DNA of 34,041 nt from an uncultured Desulfotomaculum sp. (GTDB lineage Bacteria > Bacillota > Desulfotomaculia > Desulfotomaculales > Desulfotomaculaceae), in the NCBI GenBank assembly GCA_946411205.1, contig CAMKDG010000029.1:1-34041 (forward strand). The letters run 5' to 3'. A program made the position numbers and the translations under genes. Positions 1-8,590 of this stretch are shown here, piece by piece (within the stretch, counting starts at the first letter, position 1; each line of letters begins with the position of its first letter). The notes under the pieces are model-generated. The model made no database searches, had not been told where the DNA came from, and saw only the letters and a program-made list of their open reading frames with translations.

Positions 1-315
1 TTCCTGGGGAGTACGGATTCTATGTTTTTGGGCTATGCCTTAGGAACTTTAGCAGTTATGTTGGTTATTAAGTCAACTACCGCAATTTCAGTGTTTGTTC
101 CTATTGTTATTTTAGGATTTCCTTTATTGAATCTATTTTTCGTCATTCTGCTACGTTACCTGAGATACCGCCCGCCGGATAAAGAAGATGATATTTACCA
201 TCGGATGATGGCACTGGGGTTATCTCATAAGCAAACGGTATTTACGATTTATACTAGTAACTTGGTACTTGGTGTTAGTGCCTTTTTATTAAATGTCTTA
301 CTACCAGCCAAGTGA
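1..315 (+). CDS. C-terminal fragment of a MraY/WecA-like (GT4) polyprenyl-phosphate glycosyl-1-phosphate transferase; 5' end outside window
   Basis: Frame is open from base 1: FLGSTDSMFLGYALG... aligns by eye with the FLGDTGSLFLGF motif, followed by VPIVILGFPLLNLFFVILLR and HRMMALGLSHKQTVFTIY (WecA/TagO-like HHRLxxLGLSxRQ). Confidence 0.6.
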   Translation, partial: FLGSTDSMFLGYALGTLAVMLVIKSTTAISVFVPIVILGFPLLNLFFVILLRYLRYRPPDKEDDIYHRMMALGLSHKQTVFTIYTSNLVLGVSAFLLNVLLPAK

Positions 316-413
316 TCCTGCTGTTTTTTATGCTTACATTTGTAGTTATTGTTGGTATAAGGCAGAGAATTTCCTAGTAACTCTTTGGGTCTTATAATTT
401 ATTGTTAAACAAA

Positions 414-463
414 AAAGGCTGTATACACATAAGAACGACCCGGTTCTTGTGTATACAGCCTTT
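414..463 (-). terminator. Rho-independent terminator of lexA (possibly bidirectional)
   Basis: Long stem AAAGGCTGTATACACA...TGTGTATACAGCCTTT with a T-tract on the minus strand (agccttttttg), just 3' of lexA. Confidence 0.8.
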
Positions 464-475
464 GCTTTTGCCTAA

Positions 476-1114
476 TTATAGCTTTCTCATCAGTCCGACA
501 ACTTTGCCAAGAATTTTAACATCTTGCACATAGATGGGTTCCATTAAGCTATTTTCCGGTTGTAAGCGAATTCTGTCCTTCTCTTTATAAAATCTTTTTA
601 CGGTAGCTTCATCTTCTACCAAGGCAACTGCGATATCACCGTTGTTTACGATATCCTGTTTTCTAACCAGGACCAAATCCCCTTCCAGAATACCGGCTTC
701 AATCATACTTAGACCACGAATGGTCAGCATAAAGAAATCCCCGTACCCGGTGAAGCTTCTGGGTAATGTTACTTTATCGTCATAGTTTTCCACGGCCAGG
801 ATGGGAACTCCCGCAGCAACTTCGCCAAGCATAGGAACACTGATCATTTCTTCATCAGGATAGCAGTTTTCTTGCTGGGTTGTTTTTGATTTATCCTCTG
901 AGATTACTTCAATGGCCCGTGGTTTGGTGGGGTCTCGGCGTAAATAGCCCTTTTGTTCGAGCCGTTTTAGGTAAGAATGGACAGTTGAGCTGGAAGATAA
1001 ACCAACGGCTTCGCCGATTTCTCGAACCGATGGGGGATAACCCTTTGATTTTACGTTATCTATAATGACTTGTAAGACAGCTTCTTCACGGGGATTTAAC
1101 ACAGTACCTTTCAC
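476..1114 (-). CDS. lexA: LexA repressor, SOS regulator
   Basis: N-terminal wHTH ([37 protein letters not shown]), AAG cleavage site ([11 protein letters not shown]), Ser/Lys protease core ([20 protein letters not shown]...ATVKRFY). Confidence 0.97.
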   Translation of the reverse strand: MKGTVLNPREEAVLQVIIDNVKSKGYPPSVREIGEAVGLSSSSTVHSYLKRLEQKGYLRRDPTKPRAIEVISEDKSKTTQQENCYPDEEMISVPMLGEVAAGVPILAVENYDDKVTLPRSFTGYGDFFMLTIRGLSMIEAGILEGDLVLVRKQDIVNNGDIAVALVEDEATVKRFYKEKDRIRLQPENSLMEPIYVQDVKILGKVVGLMRKL

Positions 1115-1155
1115 ACCTTTCCAGTTAATGCAACATAAAACAATATATTTGGTAT

Positions 1156-1184
1156 ATTATAACATCACTTGGTTAAGAATGCAA
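1156..1184 (-). promoter_or_regulatory. Predicted sigma-A promoter of lexA (TTGCAT-N17-TATAAT)
   Basis: Minus strand: -35 TTGCAT (1184-1179), 17-nt spacer, -10 TATAAT (1161-1156). Confidence 0.75.
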
Positions 1185-1196
1185 AACATTTGTTCG
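1183..1196 (-). promoter_or_regulatory. LexA (SOS) box overlapping the lexA -35
   Basis: Minus strand CGAACAAATGTTTT matches the Gram-positive SOS box CGAACRNRYGTTYG at all positions but the last. Confidence 0.75.
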
Positions 1197-1267
1197 ATAA
1201 AAGCTTTGTAGAATCGAGAAGGGTTTTGCAGAGTACGAACGAATTATCCAAATGGGGAAGTGATATT

Positions 1268-2635
1268 ATGTTGCCAATGGAAATGATATCTGCCATTCTG
1301 GATTCGGTGCAAGAAGCCATTGAAGTAACGGATCGAAATGGCAATATAATTTATGTAAACCCAGCCTTTTGCCAGATTACTGGTATCTCCTTAGCGGAAC
1401 GCACCAAAGAAAATATTTTTCAAATATCACCTGAAGGGGCTTTGGCGTTGGCTCTGAAAACCGGAGAACCAGTAAAAGGCCATCGTACTAAGGTAGGTGG
1501 GAGTAATGCTGAGGTAATCTCCAATGCTGTTCCTATTCGAGTAAGTGGTGAGATCGTGGGGGCAGTGGTTATTTTCCAGCACATCACCGATATTATCAAG
1601 CTAACGGAAGAAGTGAGACGTAGCAGTAACATTATTAGAAATCTCTCCGATAAATACGGCCAAGTAACCAAAAGTAAATATGATTTCGCACAAATTATTG
1701 GCAGCAGTAATGCGATTAAGGATTGTATGAGAACCGCCAAGATGGCTGCCACAAGCAGCAGTACCGTTCTTCTATTAGGAGAAAGCGGTACCGGTAAAGA
1801 ACTGTTTGCCCACGCCATTCACCATGCCAGTCCCCGGCGGGAAGGCCCGTTCATAGCGCTTAATTGTGCAGCGATTCCCGATACGTTATTAGAGAGTGAG
1901 TTGTTTGGCTATCATCGGGGAGCCTTTACAGGCGCCGTCAAAGACAAAATTGGCAAATTTGAATTGGCCCATGCCGGAACCTTGTTTTTAGATGAAATAG
2001 GGGATATGAATCTGTTGCTACAGGCCAAACTTCTTCGGGTGCTGCAGGAAAAAGAGATCGAACGTATTGGTGGTACCAGATCCATAGCCATTGATGTGCG
2101 TTTAATCGCGGCTACCAACCGTAATTTAAAAGAATTGGTGAGGGAAGGTCTGTTTCGAGAAGATTTGTACTATCGCCTTAATGTGGTGGAGATTAACCTA
2201 CCTCCCCTACGGGAGCGATATGGGGATATGGCCGAACTGGCAAATTATATCATTGTCAGACTGAACCGCAAATTGGGCAAAAAAGTGCTGGGACTCTCAA
2301 CGGATGCTCTGGCTCAATTAGATGTTTATCCGTGGCCGGGCAACATTCGGGAGTTGGAGAATGTGTTGGAACGAGTGATGGTTGCTTCGGATAGCGATCG
2401 GATCACCGTACGACAGCTGGCCCCGCACCTTAGTTTGAACTCATTGACGGTAAGTACCTGTGAGGCTACCATTACTCCTTTGGATCAGTTGGAAAAGATG
2501 ATGATTGAACGGGCCTTGGAGAAATATGGCGGGAGTCTAGATGGCAAAAAGGAAGCGGCTCGGCAATTGAATATCTCTTTGGCAACTCTTTATAATAAGA
2601 TTAAGAAATATCATCTTTTTGTTTCTAAGAATTAG
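1268..2635 (+). CDS. PAS-domain sigma-54-dependent transcriptional activator (AAA+ and Fis-type HTH)
   Basis: PAS (AIEVTDRNGNIIYVNPAFCQITG), Walker A GESGTGKE, GAFTGA loop, R-finger region, C-terminal Fis HTH. Start placed at ATG 1268 behind ggggaagtg; the ORF track extends to 1169. Confidence 0.93.
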   Translation: MLPMEMISAILDSVQEAIEVTDRNGNIIYVNPAFCQITGISLAERTKENIFQISPEGALALALKTGEPVKGHRTKVGGSNAEVISNAVPIRVSGEIVGAVVIFQHITDIIKLTEEVRRSSNIIRNLSDKYGQVTKSKYDFAQIIGSSNAIKDCMRTAKMAATSSSTVLLLGESGTGKELFAHAIHHASPRREGPFIALNCAAIPDTLLESELFGYHRGAFTGAVKDKIGKFELAHAGTLFLDEIGDMNLLLQAKLLRVLQEKEIERIGGTRSIAIDVRLIAATNRNLKELVREGLFREDLYYRLNVVEINLPPLRERYGDMAELANYIIVRLNRKLGKKVLGLSTDALAQLDVYPWPGNIRELENVLERVMVASDSDRITVRQLAPHLSLNSLTVSTCEATITPLDQLEKMMIERALEKYGGSLDGKKEAARQLNISLATLYNKIKKYHLFVSKN

Positions 2636-2698
2636 AAATATTCTAGTTTTTAGAAATAAAACAGCTTGTAATGGCTGGATAGTAGGAGAAATATTCTA
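2633..2698. promoter_or_regulatory. Putative enhancer (UAS) sites for the sigma-54 activator
   Basis: Two near-identical dyads, TAGAAATATTCTA (2633-2645) and AGAAATATTCTA (2687-2698), about 5 helical turns apart, with additional TTAGAA half sites at about 2650, 2703 and 2721. Confidence 0.5.
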
Positions 2699-2802
2699 AA
2701 ATTTAGAAGTTTGTTGGTAATTAGAATGACATAGTTAGGGCAATATAGCGATTAAATCAAGAAAAATGCTATACCTAGGGGTTGTTGGACACAATGTCAT
2801 GG

Positions 2803-2820
2803 TTGGCATCTATATTGCAT
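2803..2820 (+). promoter_or_regulatory. Sigma-54 (-24/-12) promoter upstream of fumarase
   Basis: TTGGCATCTATATTGCAT: GG and GC separated exactly as in consensus YTGGCACRNNNNTTGCW. Confidence 0.75.
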
Positions 2821-2862
2821 TGATTTATGTTAACATTAGCCTATTCAAGGAGGTCGCTGGCG

Positions 2863-3705
2863 ATTAGAACCGTAGATTGTAACATCATCATAGACGAAGT
2901 AGCACGGCTATGCCAGGAAGCCAACTTCAAATTAGAAGAGGATGTTGTAGAGTCCTTTAAGCGTTCCTGTGAAAGCGAAGTCTCCCAAAGTGGTAAAGAG
3001 GTCCTGTCTCTATTGGTAGAGAACGCCAATATTGCTGCCACCGAGTCTATTCCTATGTGTCAAGATACCGGGGTGGCGGTGGTTTTTGTGGAGTTGGGTC
3101 AGGATGTCCAGTTGGTGAATGGTGATTTTTCCGAGGCCATCAATGAAGGGGTGAGAAGGGGTTACCGGGAGGGCTATCTGAGAAAATCTATGGTGGGTCA
3201 CCCTCTGGAAAGGGTGAATACCGGAGATAATACCCCAGCTGTGATCCATTTAAAAATGGTTCCCGGTGATAAAGTAAAAATCACCGTAGCCCCTAAGGGT
3301 GGCGGTAGTGAAAATATGAGTGCCTTAAAAATGTTGAAGCCGGCAGAAGGGGTAGAGGGAGCTAAAAAATTTGTGCTAGATACTGTGCAAAATGCTGGGC
3401 CCAATCCCTGTCCACCTTTAATTATTGGGGTAGGCATCGGCGGGACTATGGAAAAATGCGCCTTATTGGCCAAGGAAGCGTTGTTAAGGCCAGTGGGTCA
3501 GCCCCATCCCCTTCCCGATATGGCCAAGTTAGAACAGGAACTGTTAGTAAAAATTAATCGTCTGGGGATTGGACCAGCCGGTCTGGGTGGCCTTACCACA
3601 GCCCTAGCTGTTCACATCGAAATATTTGGTGCACATATTGCTAGCTTGCCGGTGGCAGTGAATATAAATTGTCATGCGGCTCGTCATAAAACTGTTGTCA
3701 TATAG
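2863..3705 (+). CDS. Class I (Fe-S) fumarate hydratase, alpha subunit; start probably the ATT at 2863
   Basis: LCQEANFKLEEDV, IPMCQDTGVAVVFVELGQ, APKGGGSENMSALKML, GIGGTMEKCALLAKEALLRP are hallmarks of fumarase/TtdA alpha. SD AAGGAGGT at 2847-2854. Confidence 0.93.
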   Translation: MRTVDCNIIIDEVARLCQEANFKLEEDVVESFKRSCESEVSQSGKEVLSLLVENANIAATESIPMCQDTGVAVVFVELGQDVQLVNGDFSEAINEGVRRGYREGYLRKSMVGHPLERVNTGDNTPAVIHLKMVPGDKVKITVAPKGGGSENMSALKMLKPAEGVEGAKKFVLDTVQNAGPNPCPPLIIGVGIGGTMEKCALLAKEALLRPVGQPHPLPDMAKLEQELLVKINRLGIGPAGLGGLTTALAVHIEIFGAHIASLPVAVNINCHAARHKTVVI

Positions 3706-3718
3706 GAGGACTGCAAAG

Positions 3719-4273
3719 GTGACTCGTGTTCACTTAACCACTCCCTTACGTCAGGAAACTTTGACTAACCTGCGGATTGGGCAGCAGGTGTTACTGAATG
3801 GTGTAATTTATACCGGACGTGATGCTGCTCATAAACGCTTGGTAGAGCTATTGGATCAAGGTAAAGAATTACCCATCGATTTGAAGGGTCAGATTATTTA
3901 CTATGTTGGGCCATCACCAGCCTCACCAGGACGGGTCATTGGTTCAGCCGGTCCCACCACTGCCGGGCGAATGGATTCCTACGCCCCCAGACTGATAGAA
4001 CAGGGCCTAAAGGGTATGATTGGTAAAGGGGCCCGCTCCCAAGCGGTGGTGGAATCTATGAAAAAACATGGTGCCGTATATTTTGCCGCCATCGGTGGTG
4101 CCGCTGCCCTCATTTCTCGCTGTATCATAGAATCGGAAGTAGTTGCTTATCCCGATCTGGGTCCGGAAGCTATTCACCGTTTGGTGGTGAAGGATTTTCC
4201 AGCCATTGTGGTAAACGATGCCTTTGGTGGCGATTTGTATCAGGAGGGCAGAAAGCTATATTGCCAGGAGTAA
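3719..4273 (+). CDS. Class I (Fe-S) fumarate hydratase, beta subunit
   Basis: GQQVLLNGVIYTGRDAAHKR, YYVGPSPA, GSAGPTTAGRMDSYAP, GKGARS, GGAAALIS; GTG start behind aggagg. Confidence 0.93.
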   Translation: MTRVHLTTPLRQETLTNLRIGQQVLLNGVIYTGRDAAHKRLVELLDQGKELPIDLKGQIIYYVGPSPASPGRVIGSAGPTTAGRMDSYAPRLIEQGLKGMIGKGARSQAVVESMKKHGAVYFAAIGGAAALISRCIIESEVVAYPDLGPEAIHRLVVKDFPAIVVNDAFGGDLYQEGRKLYCQE

Positions 4274-4275
4274 GC

Positions 4276-4320
4276 AGTAGTATCTTCCTAGATCAAAGTA
4301 AGATAAGGGAAGATACTACT
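4276..4320 (+). terminator. Hairpin after fumarase beta gene (weak T-tract)
   Basis: AGTAGTATCTTCC (4276-4288) / GGAAGATACTACT (4308-4320), 13-bp perfect stem. Confidence 0.5.
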
Positions 4321-4441
4321 TGTATTCTAATTAGTTAAGGATAATAGTTGGTAAAATTTAGTCACCTTGCTTACATATAGTGTATACAGTATACAGAAAG
4401 CAAAAGTACCCAGCCAGTCTAAAATGAAAGGGGTAATTTAT

Positions 4442-5968
4442 GTGGAGACTCTAAAACGGACGGTGGATGCCCGGCGTATTATTGATAATCCTTCCCTGGA
4501 AGAACTACGGGCAATGGCTTCTGCTAAAGAAAGGACGACGAAGTATGGCAGTGCCAGTTATATCTCCCAAATGCGCAATCGCAGTGCCAAAGCTACCTTT
4601 CTAGTTACTTGTGAAGGATTTCCCTTGGGGATTGACCAACAGGGGATGGCTCCGGAAAAAGCATTGGCTCTGGCTGCGCAAGTCCATGCATTCTTACAGG
4701 ATAAAGATGTGATAAGAATGGATCGTCAACTTTGTCTACACCCGTCCTGTAGCTTTCATTGTCGATTATACATTACGAAGGATTTTGCCAGCATCCCTTT
4801 CCAATGGAAAAACATGACCTTCGAACCACCGAATAAAGACCATGAGCCGGATTTTGTCAGTATTTATGTGCCTGAATGGCCGGAACGCATTATTTTCTGC
4901 CATCCCCAAGAAAAAATTACCTACATCCTGGGACCGGATTATTTTGGTGAGTGCAAAAAATCCTTTCTGCGCAAGGCCATGTATGCCATCAAAGAACGGG
5001 GTGGACTGGGTTTTCATGCGGGCAGTAAAGTTTTAAGAATTGCTAACGGAGAGGGTAATTTACGGGAAGTGGGCTTTATCATGTTTGGCCTATCCGGTAC
5101 GGGAAAAACTACCTTAACCATGCACGATCATGAGCTGATGGAACCAGAAAGGGTCATGATCCGGCAAGATGATGTGGTTTTGATGAATCAACAGGGTTAC
5201 TGTTTTGGTACGGAAAACGGCTTTTATATTAAGACAGAGGGATTGGATGAGTCCCAAAGGGTGCTTTATCAGGCGGCGATTTCCCCCCAAGCTATCTTTG
5301 AAAACGTAATGGTGCAAGAGGATGGTGCGATTGATTTTAATAATGTTGAGCTAACCTCCAATGGTCGTGGTGTCATCTTAAGGGGGGAAGTGTTGGGGAC
5401 TGATGATAAAATTGATTTGGAAAAAGCCGATAAGATTATTTTTATCACCAGACGAAATGATATCATCCCCCCGGTGGCTAGGTTAACGCCGGAACAAGCA
5501 GCGGCTTACTTTATGCTGGGGGAATCCATAGAAACCTCCGCAGGGGATCCCACCAAGGCTGGGCAATCCAAGCGAGAAGTTGGTACCAATCCCTTTATCA
5601 TGGGACCGGAAGCGGAAGAAGGTAACCGTTTATTGGCAATACTACGAGCAAATCCCGATATGGAATGCTATATTCTCAATACGGGTGCAGTGGGTGGCAA
5701 GAAAATTACCATTCAGCTTTCCACCGAGATCATGAAAGCCATTGCCAGGGGAACCATTCGCTGGGAAAGAGATAAGGATTGGGGTTATGAGGTTGCGGCG
5801 GAAATTCCGGGCCTGGCTATGTCCCAGTATCAACCAACAAAGTATTACGATACCCAGACCTATGATGAGCTGGTTGCCAAATTACGGCAGGAAAGAAGGG
5901 AATGGTTAAATAAATATCCGGGACTTAAGGATGAAATTTTATTAGCGGTAGAGACTTCAGGAATGTAA
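4442..5968 (+). CDS. pckA: Phosphoenolpyruvate carboxykinase (ATP-type family, divergent)
   Basis: Kinase loop GLSGTGKTTLT, NVELTSNGRGVILRGE, ESIETSAGDPTKAGQSKREVGTNPF, NTGAVGGKK. GTG 4442 preferred behind aaagggg; upstream starts (4424, 4367) are possible. Confidence 0.82.
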   Translation: METLKRTVDARRIIDNPSLEELRAMASAKERTTKYGSASYISQMRNRSAKATFLVTCEGFPLGIDQQGMAPEKALALAAQVHAFLQDKDVIRMDRQLCLHPSCSFHCRLYITKDFASIPFQWKNMTFEPPNKDHEPDFVSIYVPEWPERIIFCHPQEKITYILGPDYFGECKKSFLRKAMYAIKERGGLGFHAGSKVLRIANGEGNLREVGFIMFGLSGTGKTTLTMHDHELMEPERVMIRQDDVVLMNQQGYCFGTENGFYIKTEGLDESQRVLYQAAISPQAIFENVMVQEDGAIDFNNVELTSNGRGVILRGEVLGTDDKIDLEKADKIIFITRRNDIIPPVARLTPEQAAAYFMLGESIETSAGDPTKAGQSKREVGTNPFIMGPEAEEGNRLLAILRANPDMECYILNTGAVGGKKITIQLSTEIMKAIARGTIRWERDKDWGYEVAAEIPGLAMSQYQPTKYYDTQTYDELVAKLRQERREWLNKYPGLKDEILLAVETSGM

Positions 5969-6159
5969 TTCAATCTTCCAGTGGAGGCTGCCCATGTAAA
6001 GTTTGTGTCGGCAGATGGCATTCTAATACTAGGTTGTCAAGACGGGGCTACTTTACAGACAAAGCATGTATACAAGAAGGCTAGTGGTTTTTAACTAAGT
6101 TTGTCCAAAAAATGTGATATAATTTTCTAATCAAAGTTTGTAATTCTGGGGGGGTACTC

Positions 6160-6807
6160 ATGACGCAAGTGACCATGGCGCAGTCAGAAAATAATGGCTT
6201 CGCCAATTATCACTTCTTTATTCGTAAGCTGCACTCTTTTTTGGGAGTGTTTCCGATCAGTTTTTTCTTGGTTGAACATTTAATAGCCAATTCACTTGCG
6301 GCTATCAGCCCGGCCTTATTTGATACGACAGTAGGTAAACTGCAAAGTATTCCTTATCTGGGCGCAGTGGAAATCCTGTTGATTGCTTTACCGTTAACCA
6401 TTCATGCCTTGTATGGACTTTATATTGTTTATGTGGCAAAGAATAATGTTTCACGGTATGGCTATAGTAAAAACTGGATGTTTTATCTACAGCGCATTTC
6501 AGCACTCCTTACGTTGGCCTTTGTTATTATTCATGTATGGTTTCTTCGGATAGCCCATTCGTTATATGGCTTGGAGATTAACTATCTGACAGTGCAGAGT
6601 CAGTTGTCCAACCCGGCTTGGCTGACCTTTTATGTGGTGGGACTTTTGGCAGCAACCTTCCATTTTGCCAATGGTTTATGGAATTTTACGGTAAGCTGGG
6701 GTATCGTGGTAGGAGAACAGGCCCAGAATTTTGTTTGGAAGGCCTGTATGCTGTTGTTTGTTGCTATATCTGCCTTAGGGTTGTCTGCCATTTTGGCCTT
6801 TATCTAG
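6160..6807 (+). CDS. sdhC: Succinate dehydrogenase/fumarate reductase cytochrome b558 subunit
   Basis: Five-TM protein with spaced His residues (RKLHSFLG, LVEHL, ALTIHALYG, IIHVW), directly upstream of sdhA and sdhB. Confidence 0.9.
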   Translation: MTQVTMAQSENNGFANYHFFIRKLHSFLGVFPISFFLVEHLIANSLAAISPALFDTTVGKLQSIPYLGAVEILLIALPLTIHALYGLYIVYVAKNNVSRYGYSKNWMFYLQRISALLTLAFVIIHVWFLRIAHSLYGLEINYLTVQSQLSNPAWLTFYVVGLLAATFHFANGLWNFTVSWGIVVGEQAQNFVWKACMLLFVAISALGLSAILAFI

Positions 6808-6832
6808 TCATGGGAATGCAGGAGGTTTCAGC

Positions 6833-8590
6833 ATGCAAAATACCATTATTATAGTCGGTGGGGGCCTGGCGGGTCTGATGGCAACCATTAAGGCTGCGGA
6901 AATGGGCGTTAAGGTTCAATTATTTTCCTTGGTACCGGTAAAACGCTCCCACTCAGTTTGTGCCCAGGGAGGTATTAACGGAGCAGTTAATACCAAAGGG
7001 GAGGGTGATTCTCCGCTAATTCACTTCGATGATACCGTCTATGGGGGAGATTTCCTGGCTAACCAACCCCCCGTTAAGGATATGTGTGAGGCGGCACCGG
7101 CCATTATCAACTTAATGGATCGTATGGGCGTGATGTTTAATCGTACGCCCGAGGGATTGCTTGATTTCCGGCGTTTTGGGGGCAGTAAGCATCACCGGAC
7201 GGCCTTTGCCGGAGCCACCACAGGCCAACAATTGCTTTATGCCCTGGATGAACAGGTAAGAAGCTATGAAGTGGCGGGGCTGGTGGACAAATACGAAGGT
7301 TGGGATTTACTATCGGTTATTCTAGACGATGAAAAAGTTTGCCGGGGCATCACCGCACAGAATTTAAAATCCATGGAAATCCAAGCCTTTCCGGCTGATG
7401 CGGTTATTTTGGCCACCGGTGGCTGTGGCATTATCTTTGGCAAAAGCACTAACTCCACCATTAACACCGGGGCGGCAGCCAGTGCAGCTTATCAGCAAGG
7501 GGTTTATTATGCCAATGGGGAAATGATTCAAATTCACCCTACCGCCATTCCCGGAGATGATAAACTAAGGCTGATGAGTGAATCTGCCCGGGGTGAAGGG
7601 GGCAGGGTTTGGACGTATAAAGATGGTAAACCCTGGTACTTTTTAGAGGAATGGTATCCAGCCTATGGTAATTTAGTACCCCGTGATATTGCTACCCGGG
7701 CCATTTATAAAGTATGCTATGAACTGAAACTGGGTATTGATGGACAAAATATGGTTTATCTGGATGTGTCCCATATTAACAGGGACATCCTGGATAAAAA
7801 ACTTGCCGGTATCTTAGAAATTTATGAGCGTTTTGTGGGAGACGACCCGCACCAAGTGCCCATGCGAATCTTCCCTGCGGTACACTATTCCATGGGGGGG
7901 CTGTGGGTAGATTATCAACAAATGACCAATATTCCTGGTTTATTTGCCTGTGGCGAATGCGAATACCAGTATCATGGGGCGAATCGTTTGGGAGCCAACT
8001 CCTTGCTGTCGGCCATCTACGGTGGTATGGTGGCTGGTCCCCAGGCTGTCAAGTATAGTAAAGCCCTTAAGAAGAGTTGCCGTGATCTACCAGCCACTGT
8101 TTTTGCCCGGGAGCAGCAGCGGCAGCAGGCGTTGATGGATCAAATCTATCAGATGAACGGCCAGGAAAATGTTTATCAGTTGCACGAAGAACTGGGTAAC
8201 TGGATGACTGAGAATGTCACCGTGGTTCGTTACAATAAAAAGCTGCAGGAAACAGACCATAAAATTCAAGAACTCTTGCAAAGATGGCACAATATTAAAC
8301 TGGTGGATAAAGGCAAATGGGCCAACCAGGAAGCTGCTTTCACCCGTCATTTATGGCATATGCTGCAGTTGGCCAGGGTTATTACCCTGGGAGCCTTGAA
8401 CCGTAATGAAAGTAGAGGGGCTCATTATAAGCCGGACTTCCCGGAGCGCGATGATGCCAATTGGTTAAAAACCACCAAAGCCAGCTATACTGCGGAGGGA
8501 CCCTCATTTAGCTATGACGACATAGATGTATCCCTCATTCAACCCAGACCCCGGCGGTATGATGTGGATAAGGAGGCGGTTAACAAGTGA
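6833..8590 (+). CDS. sdhA: Succinate dehydrogenase/fumarate reductase flavoprotein subunit
   Basis: IIIVGGGLAGLMATIKAAE (FAD), RSHSVCAQGGINGA, QIHPTAIPG, GANRLGANSLLSAIYGG, RNESRGAHYKPDFPERDD. Confidence 0.96.
   Translation: MQNTIIIVGGGLAGLMATIKAAEMGVKVQLFSLVPVKRSHSVCAQGGINGAVNTKGEGDSPLIHFDDTVYGGDFLANQPPVKDMCEAAPAIINLMDRMGVMFNRTPEGLLDFRRFGGSKHHRTAFAGATTGQQLLYALDEQVRSYEVAGLVDKYEGWDLLSVILDDEKVCRGITAQNLKSMEIQAFPADAVILATGGCGIIFGKSTNSTINTGAAASAAYQQGVYYANGEMIQIHPTAIPGDDKLRLMSESARGEGGRVWTYKDGKPWYFLEEWYPAYGNLVPRDIATRAIYKVCYELKLGIDGQNMVYLDVSHINRDILDKKLAGILEIYERFVGDDPHQVPMRIFPAVHYSMGGLWVDYQQMTNIPGLFACGECEYQYHGANRLGANSLLSAIYGGMVAGPQAVKYSKALKKSCRDLPATVFAREQQRQQALMDQIYQMNGQENVYQLHEELGNWMTENVTVVRYNKKLQETDHKIQELLQRWHNIKLVDKGKWANQEAAFTRHLWHMLQLARVITLGALNRNESRGAHYKPDFPERDDANWLKTTKASYTAEGPSFSYDDIDVSLIQPRPRRYDVDKEAVNK

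Noticed and set aside
1420-1818. Antisense ORF inside the sigma-54 activator gene
   Set aside because: Entirely opposite a strongly supported CDS, no RBS or recognisable domain; shadow ORF.
3010-3473. Minus-strand ORFs (3010-3249, 3198-3473) inside fumarase alpha
   Set aside because: Shadow ORFs of a conserved enzyme gene.
4360-4442. Possible second sigma-54 promoter upstream of pckA (TTGGTAAAATTTAGTCACCTTGC)
   Set aside because: GG-to-GC spacing is wrong for a -24/-12 promoter.
6618-6854. 78-aa plus-strand ORF overlapping sdhC and sdhA start
   Set aside because: Out-of-frame overlap with two well-supported genes; Cys/Trp-rich nonsense composition.
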